Assembly (NCBI GenBank): GCA_023078555.1 | Contig: CM041199.1 | Location: 6,267,315 to 6,331,314 of the forward strand | DNA from: Ulva prolifera | Lineage: Eukaryota > Chlorophyta > Ulvophyceae > Ulvales > Ulvaceae | Length of the DNA stretch: 64,000 nt | Reading direction: 5' to 3' | Part shown: positions 1 to 11,887 of the stretch, in pieces | How the letters are laid out: each line of letters begins with the position of its first letter | Numbering within the stretch: position 1 is the stretch's first letter | Position numbers and translations under genes: made by a program | Notes under the pieces: model-generated | Database searches by the model: none | Seen by the model: only the letters and a program-made list of their open reading frames with translations | What the model was told of the DNA's origin: nothing

Positions 1-1986
1 CTGGCTGCACATGTGACCTTGCAGTGGTCGGGGCTGTACCATATTGCTGGCACGTGCTCCATGAGCCACTCATGCAGCATGCTGGAGGTGAAAACTGATG
101 CTTTGTGAGTCGCTAAACACATGAAATACTTGTATGTGCTCTGATGTGTTAAACAGCTGCAGCTGTGGTTAACTGGAGCCCGATAGCACTGTCAGCTCAG
201 GCCTTCAGCAACGAGACCTGTGTGCAATCCTTTCAGCACTTCCGACCCGGAGAGCACGAGTGCGAGCGACCATGTAGTAAATACGGGAATTAAATTTGGA
301 TGTAGCTGCGGACTGGGCCGATCGTGCGGCCATCCAGACACTGCTCCCTGATGAAGCGCTTGCATGCCACGGACAGCACCGGGTCGCGCTTGCAGGCCCT
401 TGCGAACTCGGGCAGACCGCACTAGCCAGAGACGATCCACGAGAAGCAACAGAAGCATTCATGTTGCAACTACGCGCATGATCACACACATGTGAAGAAT
501 CATCAACTATTGCGAGCAGGTCATGTGCGACAGGCGCAACGGATACAGTGATAGCCTGCGCGACATCATCCCAGCGTGCATAGAGCATACAACTGCTGCT
601 CTCTCGTCATTAACATATCCGTCAATCGCTGCCTAGTACGCCAATGCCGGACAGGGAGCCGAAACTATGTACGAATGTGGCTGAGGTGACACGCCTCCAA
701 CAGGCGCGGGCGCGGGGTTGGCCGTGCGGCCGGGTTTGCGCCGGGTGCGGCGCCACCTGATCACCGAATTGTGCAATGCACAGCATCCCTGATGTGCCTG
801 AAGAGGCGGCGGCTGCAACGGACGCTTAATACGGAATTTAGAAAATGAGAATACGTGTGCACACCTGACTCAGTGTGTGCATATGCGCCGCGCTGCTGGC
901 TCAAATGTGAGGAATACACACAGCACACATGATCAAGGTCACACATATGTGTAGCATACACCCTTCTCATCATGCACAAGCTGTCTCAGCTCTCAAGCTC
1001 CAAGGAGCTGTGCATGCTGCTCATTCCAGCAAGAGGACACACAAAGACAAAAGTGTCAGGACAGCACACGCAGGCGGGCAATAGCCAATGGTAAAATATC
1101 GCATGCCACCTCGAGTGTACTGTGGCAGCGAGCTGGCTGCACATGTGACCTTGCAGTGGTCGGGGCTGTACCATATTGCTGGCACGTGCTCCATGAGCCA
1201 CTCATGCAGCATGCTGGAGGTGAAAACTGATGCTTTGTGAGTCGCTAAACACATGAAATACTTGTATGTGCTCTGATGTGTTAAACAGCTGCAGCTGTGG
1301 TTAACTGGAGCCCGATAGCACTGTCAGCTCAGGCCTTCAGCAACGAGACCTGTGTGCAATCCTTTCAGCACTTCCGACCCGGAGAGCACGAGTGCGAGCG
1401 ACCATGTAGTAAATACGGGAATTAAATTTGGATGTAGCTGCGGACTGGGCCGATCGTGCGGCCATCCAGACACTGCTCCCTGATGAAGCGCTTGCATGCC
1501 ACGGACAGCACCGGGTCGCGCTTGCAGGCCCTTGCGAACTCGGGCAGACCGCACTAGCCAGAGACGATCCACGAGAAGCAACAGAAGCATTCATGTTGCA
1601 ACTACGCGCATGATCACACACATGTGAAGAATCATCAACTATTGCGAGCAGGTCATGTGCGACAGGCGCAACGGATACAGTGATAGCCTGCGCGACATCA
1701 TCCCAGCGTGCATAGAGCATACAACTGCTGCTCTCTCGTCATTAACATATCCGTCAATCGCTGCCTAGTACGCCAATGCCGGACAGGGAGCCGAAACTAT
1801 GTACGAATGTGGCTGAGGTGACACGCCTCCAACAGGCGCGGGCGCGGGGTTGGCCGTGCGGCCGGGTTTGCGCCGGGTGCGGCGCCACCTGATCACCGAA
1901 TTGTGCAATGCACAGCATCCCTGATGTGCCTGAAGAGGCGGCGGCTGCAACGGACGCTTAATACGGAATTTAGAAAATGAGAATAC

Positions 1987-2741
1987 GGTCAGCACATGCA
2001 CAAACCGGCACTTCATGCACAATGCCATATAAACATATCAAAACATGAGAGAGAGGCCTGACCGAGCCATGCACAGCGCATAGGGAGCAGTTTTGTGGCA
2101 ATGCATGGGCTGCGATGCCCTAGCAGGCGAGCAAATCAAGTAAATGAAAGACGTGACGAACGGCATAGTGAAATAGAGGGTGTCTCCGGTGGCCGACAGA
2201 ATGCCCGCACTCTGTAAATGGTGGAGTACAGGCTCTTGCACAGCCGAATGACCGGCCTAGTGATACAGGCACTCGAGCAACCTGTGGCACACCGCACTCG
2301 ATTCCGACTGCAACAGCTATCTGCAAGCTATATTTATAGACTTTACGCCGTGCTGGCGGGGGCGGCGAGGCGTGCACGCCAGCGACGCTACGTTGCAGGT
2401 ACGGAGACGTGTACCGGCGAGCTCGAGTCAGGTGATGTCTTGGTGTGTCAGCTACATGTCCCCAAAGAATCAAGGCCATAACTGTTGCAGTGAACCTAGA
2501 GGTGCAGCCACAGTGTTCTCCTGTCATGGGGGGTGGGGGCTGCAGAGTCAGCCACACGACCACCACAGCAAAAAAGCTGAATAGTGCGATCACCAGCTCC
2601 ACTCCGGAATTGCTCACACAGCATGCACATTTGGTTATCAAGGACGTGAACTGGGTTATCCGTATTGAATTCTGCTTAGCGGTTTCAGTGACGTGCAGTG
2701 TTTTCGAAATTTGAAAGTGCCCATTTCTGTGAAAGCTGACC
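1987..2741. mobile_element. 755-bp TIR-bounded insert in satellite unit, copy 1
   Basis: Short units read GAATAC-GTGTGC without a break at this place. In long units 755 bp begin with GGTCAGC and end with GCTGACC. Including flanking bases the ends read ACGGTCAGC and GCTGACCGT. The inverted match continues imperfectly: AACCGGCACTT at the left pairs with AATGGGCACTT when the right end is reversed. This looks like a non-autonomous DNA transposon that landed in an ancestral unit and was then copied with it. No clear target duplication is seen; a 2-bp CG is possible. No transposase-like frame is present. Confidence 0.7.
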
Positions 2742-5005
2742 GTGTGCACACCTGACTCAGTGTGTGCATATGCGCCGCGCTGCTGGCTCAAATGTGAGGA
2801 ATACACACAGCACACATGATCAAGGTCACACATATGTGTAGCATACACCCTTCTCATCATGCACAAGCTGTCTCAGCTCTCAAGCTCCAAGGAGCTGTGC
2901 ATGCTGCTCATTCCAGCAAGAGGACACACAAAGACAAAAGTGTCAGGACAGCACACGCAGGCGGGCAATAGCCAATGGTAAAATATCGCATGCCACCTCG
3001 AGTGTACTGTGGCAGCGAGCTGGCTGCACATGTGACCTTGCAGTGGTCGGGGCTGTACCATATTGCTGGCACGTGCTCCATGAGCCACTCATGCAGCATG
3101 CTGGAGGTGAAAACTGATGCTTTGTGAGTCGCTAAACACATGAAATACTTGTATGTGCTCTGATGTGTTAAACAGCTGCAGCTGTGGTTAACTGGAGCCC
3201 GATAGCACTGTCAGCTCAGGCCTTCAGCAACGAGACCTGTGTGCAATCCTTTCAGCACTTCCGACCCGGAGAGCACGAGTGCGAGCGACCATGTAGTAAA
3301 TACGGGAATTAAATTTGGATGTAGCTGCGGACTGGGCCGATCGTGCGGCCATCCAGACACTGCTCCCTGATGAAGCGCTTGCATGCCACGGACAGCACCG
3401 GGTCGCGCTTGCAGGCCCTTGCGAACTCGGGCAGACCGCACTAGCCAGAGACGATCCACGAGAAGCAACAGAAGCATTCATGTTGCAACTACGCGCATGA
3501 TCACACACATGTGAAGAATCATCAACTATTGCGAGCAGGTCATGTGCGACAGGCGCAACGGATACAGTGATAGCCTGCGCGACATCATCCCAGCGTGCAT
3601 AGAACATACAACTGCTGCTCTCTCGTCATTAACATATCCGTCAATCGCTGCCTAGTACGCCAATGCCGGACAGGGAGCCGAAACTATGTACGAATGTGGC
3701 TGAGGTGACACGCCTCCAACAGGCGCGGGCGCGGGGTTGGCCGTGCGGCCGGGTTTGCGCCGGGTGCGGCGCCACCTGATCACCGAATTGTGCAATGCAC
3801 AGCATCCCTGATGTGCCTGAAGAGGCGGCGGCTGCAACGGACGCTTAATACGGAATTTAGAAAATGAGAATACGTGTGCACACCTGACTCAGTGTGTGCA
3901 TATGCGCCGCGCTGCTGGCTCAAATGTGAGGAATACACACAGCACACATGATCAAGGTCACACATATGTGTAGCATACACCCTTCTCATCATGCACAAGC
4001 TGTCTCAGCTCTCAAGCTCCAAGGAGCTGTGCATGCTGCTCATTCCAGCAAGAGGACACACAAAGACAAAAGTGTCAGGACAGCACACGCAGGCGGGCAA
4101 TAGCCAATGGTAAAATATCGCATGCCACCTCGAGTGTACTGTGGCAGCGAGCTGGCTGCACATGTGACCTTGCAGTGGTCGGGGCTGTACCATATTGCTG
4201 GCACGTGCTCCATGAGCCACTCATGCAGCATGCTGGAGGTGAAAACTGATGCTTTGTGAGTCGCTAAACACATGAAATACTTGTATGTGCTCTGATGTGT
4301 TAAACAGCTGCAGCTGTGGTTAACTGGAGCCCGATAGCACTGTCAGCTCAGGCCTTCAGCAACGAGACCTGTGTGCAATCCTTTCAGCACTTCCGACCCG
4401 GAGAGCACGAGTGCGAGCGACCATGTAGTAAATACGGGAATTAAATTTGGATGTAGCTGCGGACTGGGCCGATCGTGCGGCCATCCAGACACTGCTCCCT
4501 GATGAAGCGCTTGCATGCCACGGACAGCACCGGGTCGCGCTTGCAGGCCCTTGCGAACTCGGGCAGACCGCACTAGCCAGAGACGATCCACGAGAAGCAA
4601 CAGAAGCATTCATGTTGCAACTACGCGCATGATCACACACATGTGAAGAATCATCAACTATTGCGAGCAGGTCATGTGCGACAGGCGCAACGGATACAGT
4701 GATAGCCTGCGCGACATCATCCCAGCGTGCATAGAGCATACAACTGCTGCTCTCTCGTCATTAACATATCCGTCAATCGCTGCCTAGTACGCCAATGCCG
4801 GACAGGGAGCCGAAACTATGTACGAATGTGGCTGAGGTGACACGCCTCCAACAGGCGCGGGCGCGGGGTTGGCCGTGCGGCCGGGTTTGCGCCGGGTGCG
4901 GCGCCACCTGATCACCGAATTGTGCAATGCACAGCATCCCTGATGTGCCTGAAGAGGCGGCGGCTGCAACGGACGCTTAATACGGAATTTAGAAAATGAG
5001 AATAC

Positions 5006-5760
5006 GGTCAGCACATGCACAAACCGGCACTTCATGCACAATGCCATATAAACATATCAAAACATGAGAGAGAGGCCTGACCGAGCCATGCACAGCGCAT
5101 AGGGAGCAGTTTTGTGGCAATGCATGGGCTGCGATGCCCTAGCAGGCGAGCAAATCAAGTAAATGAAAGACGTGACGAACGGCATAGTGAAATAGAGGGT
5201 GTCTCCGGTGGCCGACAGAATGCCCGCACTCTGTAAATGGTGGAGTACAGGCTCTTGCACAGCCGAATGACCGGCCTAGTGATACAGGCACTCGAGCAAC
5301 CTGTGGCACACCGCACTCGATTCCGACTGCAACAGCTATCTGCAAGCTATATTTATAGACTTTACGCCGTGCTGGCGGGGGCGGCGAGGCGTGCACGCCA
5401 GCGACGCTACGTTGCAGGTACGGAGACGTGTACCGGCGAGCTCGAGTCAGGTGATGTCTTGGTGTGTCAGCTACATGTCCCCAAAGAATCAAGGCCATAA
5501 CTGTTGCAGTGAACCTAGAGGTGCAGCCACAGTGTTCTCCTGTCATGGGGGGTGGGGGCTGCAGAGTCAGCCACACGACCACCACAGCAAAAAAGCTGAA
5601 TAGTGCGATCACCAGCTCCACTCCGGAATTGCTCACACAGCATGCACATTTGGTTATCAAGGACGTGAACTGGGTTATCCGTATTGAATTCTGCTTAGCG
5701 GTTTCAGTGACGTGCAGTGTTTTCGAAATTTGAAAGTGCCCATTTCTGTGAAAGCTGACC
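5006..5760. mobile_element. 755-bp TIR-bounded insert in satellite unit, copy 2
   Basis: This is identical as far as I can see to the insert 3019 bp upstream and sits at the same point of the satellite unit. It spread by tandem amplification of the host unit, not by a second transposition. Confidence 0.7.
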
Positions 5761-6892
5761 GTGTGCACACCTGACTCAGTGTGTGCATATGCGCCGCGCT
5801 GCTGGCTCAAATGTGAGGAATACACACAGCACACATGATCAAGGTCACACATATGTGTAGCATACACCCTTCTCATCATGCACAAGCTGTCTCAGCTCTC
5901 AAGCTCCAAGGAGCTGTGCATGCTGCTCATTCCAGCAAGAGGACACACAAAGACAAAAGTGTCAGGACAGCACACGCAGGCGGGCAATAGCCAATGGTAA
6001 AATATCGCATGCCACCTCGAGTGTACTGTGGCAGCGAGCTGGCTGCACATGTGACCTTGCAGTGGTCGGGGCTGTACCATATTGCTGGCACGTGCTCCAT
6101 GAGCCACTCATGCAGCATGCTGGAGGTGAAAACTGATGCTTTGTGAGTCGCTAAACACATGAAATACTTGTATGTGCTCTGATGTGTTAAACAGCTGCAG
6201 CTGTGGTTAACTGGAGCCCGATAGCACTGTCAGCTCAGGCCTTCAGCAACGAGACCTGTGTGCAATCCTTTCAGCACTTCCGACCCGGAGAGCACGAGTG
6301 CGAGCGACCATGTAGTAAATACGGGAATTAAATTTGGATGTAGCTGCGGACTGGGCCGATCGTGCGGCCATCCAGACACTGCTCCCTGATGAAGCGCTTG
6401 CATGCCACGGACAGCACCGGGTCGCGCTTGCAGGCCCTTGCGAACTCGGGCAGACCGCACTAGCCAGAGACGATCCACGAGAAGCAACAGAAGCATTCAT
6501 GTTGCAACTACGCGCATGATCACACACATGTGAAGAATCATCAACTATTGCGAGCAGGTCATGTGCGACAGGCGCAACGGATACAGTGATAGCCTGCGCG
6601 ACATCATCCCAGCGTGCATAGAACATACAACTGCTGCTCTCTCGTCATTAACATATCCGTCAATCGCTGCCTAGTACGCCAATGCCGGACAGGGAGCCGA
6701 AACTATGTACGAATGTGGCTGAGGTGACACGCCTCCAACAGGCGCGGGCGCGGGGTTGGCCGTGCGGCCGGGTTTGCGCCGGGTGCGGCGCCACCTGATC
6801 ACCGAATTGTGCAATGCACAGCATCCCTGATGTGCCTGAAGAGGCGGCGGCTGCAACGGACGCTTAATACGGAATTTAGAAAATGAGAATAC

Positions 6893-7641
6893 GGTCAGCA
6901 CATGCACAAACCGGCACTTCATGCACAATGCCATATAAACATATCAAAACATGAGAGAGAGGCCTGACCGAGCCATGCACAGCGCATAGGGAGCAGTTTT
7001 GTGGCAATGCATGGGCTGCGATGCCCTAGCAGGCGAGCAAATCAAGTAAATGAAAGACGTGACGAACGGCATAGTGAAATAGAGGGTGTCTCCGGTGGCC
7101 GACAGAATGCCCGCACTCTGTAAATGGTGGAGTACAGGCTCTTGCACAGCCGAATGACCGGCCTAGTGATACAGGCACTCGAGCAACCTGTGGCACACCG
7201 CACTCGATTCCGACTGCAACAGCTATCTGCAAGCTATATTTATAGACTTTACGCCGTGCTGGCGGGGGCGGCGAGGCGTGCACGCCAGCGACGCTACGTT
7301 GCAGGTACGGAGACGTGTACCGGCGAGCTCGGTGATGTCTTGGTGTGTCAGCTACATGTCCCCAAAGAATCAAGGCCATAACTGTTGCAGTGAACCTAGA
7401 GGTGCAGCCACAGTGTTCTCCTGTCATGGGGGGTGGGGGCTGCAGAGTCAGCCACACGACCACCACAGCAAAAAAGCTGAATAGTGCGATCACCAGCTCC
7501 ACTCCGGAATTGCTCACACAGCATGCACATTTGGTTATCAAGGACGTGAACTGGGTTATCCGTATTGAATTCTGCTTAGCGGTTTCAGTGACGTGCAGTG
7601 TTTTCGAAATTTGAAAGTGCCCATTTCTGTGAAAGCTGACC
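6893..7641. mobile_element. TIR-bounded insert in satellite unit, copy 3 (array edge)
   Basis: This is the same insert with a 6-bp deletion near 7330, making it 749 bp. It differs from the other two copies in its right flank. Instead of GTGTGCACACCTG the sequence continues GTCGGATCCTGTG, which is unrelated to the satellite. The array therefore ends exactly at the insert's right terminus. Confidence 0.7.
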
Positions 7642-7643
7642 GT

Positions 7644-9461
7644 CGGATCCTGTGCACATCGCCATGCATGATCATGGCATGTCATCACTATGCACGCACT
7701 CATGAGTAATGCATGCCAGTCATGCGCATGAAGCTGATATCACGTGCACGAAGCGGATATGCTGTCATCGCGCGCTGCAGATGTCTCGGTCGCGCGCCGG
7801 GGCACTCGATGAATGTGAACGCCCAAGAAGAATGCTGCTATGGGCTGTGGTCTTGCTACGCCTAGATTGTTCTACCACATTCCTGGTCAAGGTTAACGCA
7901 GCTCAGCTCGACAGCAGCGCTGCCGCAACGTTGACCTGTCTACAGCTACTAACTAGCTACTTCGCCCACTTTCAACGCCATGGCCTGCTGACCATGGCAC
8001 ACTGAATCTAACACCATCAATACCAACGCTCAAATTTGCGGGACACCATACTATGCCAGAACAAATAGCGCGCGTGCGTGCTACTGTGGGCGTGTGTCAC
8101 ACAGGACACCGTGTTGGTGTGTGCTGCGTGTGGCTTGTTGCGTGGTGTGCGGTTCCCCTGGTTGCTGCTCGCGGTGCTACCTGCCTTGCTTGCTTTGTCC
8201 TTGTAACACACAGGACATCGACAGCACAGATACACGTGAACAGTGTAAGCAGGCTTGTACCACCCGTCGGGATTCCCATCAACACTGGCGAATTTTGGGG
8301 ACATCCCGAAGCCGGCATCGGGATGGTCCCCGAGAGTTTTTTTGCGTTCACCGGCCGCAGCTGAGACTGACATGTGTAGGCATATTCAGCACGTTTACGT
8401 GCATAAGGAAGCCTGTCCATGTCTCAGAGCGGTGGCGTCGATATCGCGCTTGGTGTACATGACGAAAGCTCGTTGAGCTTTGCAGCCTGGACCATACATA
8501 CACTCCTTGCAATGACCATAGGCCATTCTGTGTGTGATTTAGGTCTTCGGCTCAAGCATCTTTGTTGGCAGTGCTGTGCAGGCTGCCTTGGTATTCTGTC
8601 ATACAGCGCCCATGATCTCTTCAGCGACCATGGCCCAAGCTCGAGCACTGTATCTCATGAGTCATGAGATATCGCATGTGGAGATAGAAGAGTGCAGTGG
8701 GGCACACAAACATTCTCAGCGCTTAAACTTCCCCCAAATATTTCCGGAAGCAGGTTCCACACAAACTGTTTCTCATGTGAGATAGCCCATTGTAAAGCAA
8801 AGGAAAGTAGACCTGAATTTTGCCCTGTAAACTGTGTGGCGGTTGCTGTTGTGTGTATGACCGTACTCACCGTCTCAATAAGCCAAAGTGACGAGCTCAA
8901 CTCCATGAGTTCTCCACGAGTCAGTGACTACCGTGCCGAGAAGTTTGATAAGCTACGGCAGTCTGCGCGCAACGTTGTCCGGGAGGCAGGGCCGGCCCCA
9001 TGCATGACCTGCGCACGTTCCAAAGTGGGGATCTGAGCCGAAGTCACTCGGCTGGCAACACGGTCGCCTGTTCCCCAAGGCGCACCATATGTGCAGACAG
9101 CGTTGCTCTCTTTATAAATAATTGCTTCATTTGGCGTGCGAATTCTCTGACATTCACTGCCGATCCAAATTGATTCTTGTGCATCGATCTCCCTGCAGCT
9201 GCCCTGCGCGTATTGCACGCCAGACCTCGCACTCTGAAAAGAAGCAGGTATGTTTATCGAGGAATGTTGTACCTTGTTGTGTTGTATGGGCTTGCCTGGA
9301 TGCCCTGCGAAGAGGAGCAGTGGCGGTATACGTAAGCTGAAGTCGAGCTGCTCCCGATCCGTAGTTGCGTGCACAACTGCATCCCACACGCACTCAGGTT
9401 GCTCCCGCTACGCTTCGAAATCAATGTTTTTTTTCGTTTCTTTTCTTTTCCCCCTCTGCAG
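7644..9461. other. Gap with no supportable gene
   Basis: Apart from the short retroposon at 8109-8206 I see only short open frames with no phase-consistent splice sites. A stretch at about 8858-9037 (plus) reads as a plausible polar peptide ending CARSKVGI and could be an exon, but nothing else supports it. Confidence 0.5.
8109..8206 (+). mobile_element. TGTAA-ended retroposon, copy R1
   Basis: The body is 98 bp and ends CTTTGTCCTTGTAA. It is flanked by the 11-bp direct repeat CACACAGGACA at 8098-8108 and 8207-8217. The 3' part matches the copies ending at 44532 and 61209, while the 5' end starts at a different point of the family. That is the signature of a 5'-truncated target-primed retroposon insertion. 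Confidence 0.8.
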
Positions 9462-9555
9462 CATATGGCACCTCGGCAGCGCCCTGTGATCGAGTTCGAC
9501 GACATGACCAATCGATATCGGAACCCGCGCAAGTCGCTCGTTCTCAGTTTCGCTG
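9462..9555 (+). CDS. Possible first exon of an unrecognised gene
   Basis: A strong polypyrimidine run at 9427-9456 leads to CTCTGCAG, after which an ATG at 9465 opens the peptide MAPRQRPVIEFDDMTNRYRN and continues to SLVLSFAG, followed by the donor G|GTATG. A polypyrimidine-AG just before an ATG is what a 5'-UTR intron or a spliced-leader acceptor looks like. I could not find the next exon with confidence, and the peptide matches nothing I recognise. Confidence 0.4.
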
Positions 9556-10399
9556 GTATGAATCATGAATGTGTATTGAGAATGTATCCAAGTCGAGATA
9601 GTGGACGACCTCAGCAGTCCAGTAGGCACACGGCGAGCTGGCCGCTGTGCACGTCGCCTGTGCACCAGTTCCAGTTGATCAACCTCACTTCAGCAATATC
9701 CGCCGTAAACAACAGTGGCACCAGTGACTCACAAGTCTGTGTGTCACAAGGACAAGGCAAGCAAGGCAGGTAGCACCGCGAGCAACAACCAGAGGAACCA
9801 CACACCATTCTGTGTGTGAGCAGCATGAGCCATGTACATGGCTCACGTGAGCCAGTGAATGGTGGCCATTCTCACGCAGCCACAGAACTTGCTGCTGCGA
9901 CAGTGCATACCAGTGCAGATACCACTCAATGTCTGCATACGCCTCGCTGTGTCCGGGTCACACACGCTGTGCTCCACCTTTCTTGGTCTGTTGCATCGCG
10001 GCAGCTCCAGCGCCACTAGATGCAGCAACTAAATGCAATGTAGCCTCAGCCACCTGTGCGCCAGCAGCTGCACTCACTCTTCTTCATCTTCTCAGTATCC
10101 TCCGCCGTTCCCCGTCTGTACTTCTACTGTACAATTTGAGTTTCCTTGTTCGTACCGTCCGAAGGGCAGTCGCACAGGTCAGGCTCCAGCGGCCACAGTC
10201 CTCCCACGCCACCTGTAGTGGGCTGCCGTCGTGGTGCCCCTGTCGCTCGATTACAACCGTTTGTCATGTTTCAGCAATCTCTCCGTGGTTGCGCAGGTGA
10301 CACCTCGGAACCGCATCTTATCTGCTTCAACTGACCTGCGGACCGGCACGCCCCTCTCTACAAAGCCCAGCACCCCCCTACTCATCCAGGCCACACACG
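9556..10399. other. Gap upstream of gene A
   Basis: Apart from retroposon R2 no exon with consistent splice sites is evident. The last 200 bases before 10400 are C-rich and presumably hold the promoter and 5' leader of gene A, but no core promoter motif stands out. Confidence 0.4.
9745..9808 (-). mobile_element. TGTAA-family retroposon, copy R2 (minus)
   Basis: This 64-bp body reads as the reverse of the family's 3' part (on the plus strand TCACAAGG is followed by a GCAAG-rich stretch, a variant of TTACAAGG). It is flanked by the 9-bp direct repeat TCTGTGTGT at 9736-9744 and 9809-9817. It is one of the shortest truncated copies. Confidence 0.65.
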
Positions 10400-11887
10400 A
10401 TGGCGTACTGCGGATGCGGGACCAAGGCCAACAAGGCGCGGTGGTGTGCGGTCTTTGTGCTCCTCGCACTCGCCGTCGTCTTCCTCATCGTGAACATCGT
10501 CGTCAGCCGCGACTGCAGGGTGTGCACGACTGAGAGCGTCAACGGCACCTCCACCCGCGTGTGCGAGGACCCAGGCTACGAGGCCGACCGCGATTGGGAT
10601 GGCGCGCGCCCCCCCCCCCCCCCCCCCTGCCCTGCTGGATTTGTATTATCCTTGTATTGCCGATACAAGGGGCGACATACATGGGCTGCATGTCCTGCTG
10701 TGTTGAGCCGCGCCCATGTGCGGCCCGGCTGCGGCGCTACCCGGCTCGCTGCAGCTGCCACTCACCTTCCCAAGCAGCTGCTCAACCCTCACTGACTGGA
10801 AACCGGTGCCTGCAGATGTGGAGGGCTGCTCGGAAGGCGCGGTGATCGCAACGTCGTTCCTGTTCCTCGTCTGCCTCGTCGCGGCAACAGTGCCCTGCTG
10901 TTGCATGTGCTGCTGCGCTACCGGCCCCCAGGTACCCCTCCCCCCCCCCCCCCCGGGGGGGTCCTCAATCTGCTGCTTACATTACCCCCGCACACGTGCA
11001 CTGTGGGTCGATATGCACTGTGCTCCTGAGAGCTCGAGCTCCGCACGGGCCCCGCGTGTCGCCCGCGCTTCTTGCCACCCTAGAGCTCCAGCTTCCATGC
11101 ATAACCACTCCAGCTCTGAGAGACACCCTATATGGGGTTGCCTGTGGGTGGCTGGAGGCGTGGTTGAGCGTGCATTGCTGGACTGCGCATCAGCATCCGC
11201 GAGCCGCGGTGCTCACGCTGCGACGGTTCGGCGGGCGTTCGGGCCATGCATTAATCAATCGCGCACAACGCCGAGTAAACGTCTCCCAACCGCCCGCGGC
11301 GTTGCGATCGGGCGCTCATGCATGCGCACAGCTGCCGTTGCCTGAGCCACAGTGTACCCTGTGAGTGGCACATGCTGGCAGCGGCGGGGCTGCGCACCCC
11401 TTCTGTTCTGTAATTTACATTGCCGTTGAACATTGTGGTGCGCTGTCCAGCACGGCCGACTGCATGCACATGCCGCCACCCCGCAATGCCCAGAAGAGGC
11501 ATGCATGAGTGGCGCAGGTGGCTCTTTCAAGCCGCACGTGCAGCTGTGCCACCCATGCAGCAGTGGCGTGAGGGTACCGCCCGCTGGTACTTCTGTCAGC
11601 AAACAGCCCCCCAGCGCGAACTCCCGACCTGCTGTGTCAGGCCACGGCGTTGTGCGCCATGGCATGTGCTGCAGCGTGTAGTGATTAACGCATGTGCCAC
11701 ATGCGTGCAGAAAAACGTGGACCACGCCGTCGCCATCGTCGTCAAGCCCGAAGACCCCCAGCAGGCTGGATACTACTCCCACCAGCAGGCTCCGACGTAC
11801 GGCGAGCCGGTGCAGGCGCAGCCTGTGGGGCAGCCAGTGTATGCTCAGGCGCAAGGCCAGCAGGTCAGCGGGCCGCCTGTGGTGTAG
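10400..11887 (+). CDS. Gene A: small two-membrane-span protein, three exons
   Basis: The exons are 10400-10601, 10816-10931 and 11711-11887, giving about 164 residues. Exon 1 starts MAYCGCGTKANKARWC, contains a hydrophobic span of about 22 residues (VFVLLALAVVFLIVNIVV), and continues into a loop with three cysteines. Exon 2 carries a second span (AVIATSFLFLVCLVAATV) followed by a Cys cluster, CCCMCCC, that could be acylated. Exon 3 is a soluble tail rich in P, Q and Y, ending VSGPPVV. Intron 1 has a GC donor (GATG|GCGCGC), intron 2 a GT donor (CAG|GTACCC), and both end in TGCAG. Phases agree. Gene B (32326-35957) has the same exon plan and related sequence, which supports a real family. The molecular function is unknown; a membrane adaptor is only a guess. 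Confidence 0.65.

Larger units (their letters stand above)
1..7643. repeat. Tandem satellite array, 1132-bp unit in a 3019-bp higher-order repeat
   Basis: Position 1 repeats at 1133, 3020, 4152 and 6039. Units therefore alternate between 1132 bp and 1887 bp; the longer units carry a 755-bp insert, so the pair forms a 3019-bp higher-order unit. Units are almost identical. One visible variant, GAGCAT versus GAACAT near the end of the motif TGCATAGA, distinguishes copies 3 and 5 from copies 1, 2 and 4. The array runs off the left edge of the window and stops abruptly at 7643. Short open frames recur in every unit on both strands, but they show no splice logic or recognisable domain, so I do not call genes here. 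Near-identity implies recent amplification or ongoing homogenisation; an assembly artefact is possible. Confidence 0.95.

Noticed and set aside
2120-2866. 248-codon open frame in the satellite long unit, repeated at 5139-5885
   Set aside because: It spans the junction between insert and unit, has no domain, and its repetition comes from the array itself; GC-biased open frames are common here.
7709-8005. 98-codon plus frame after the satellite array
   Set aside because: No recognisable composition, leader or splice signals; likely chance.
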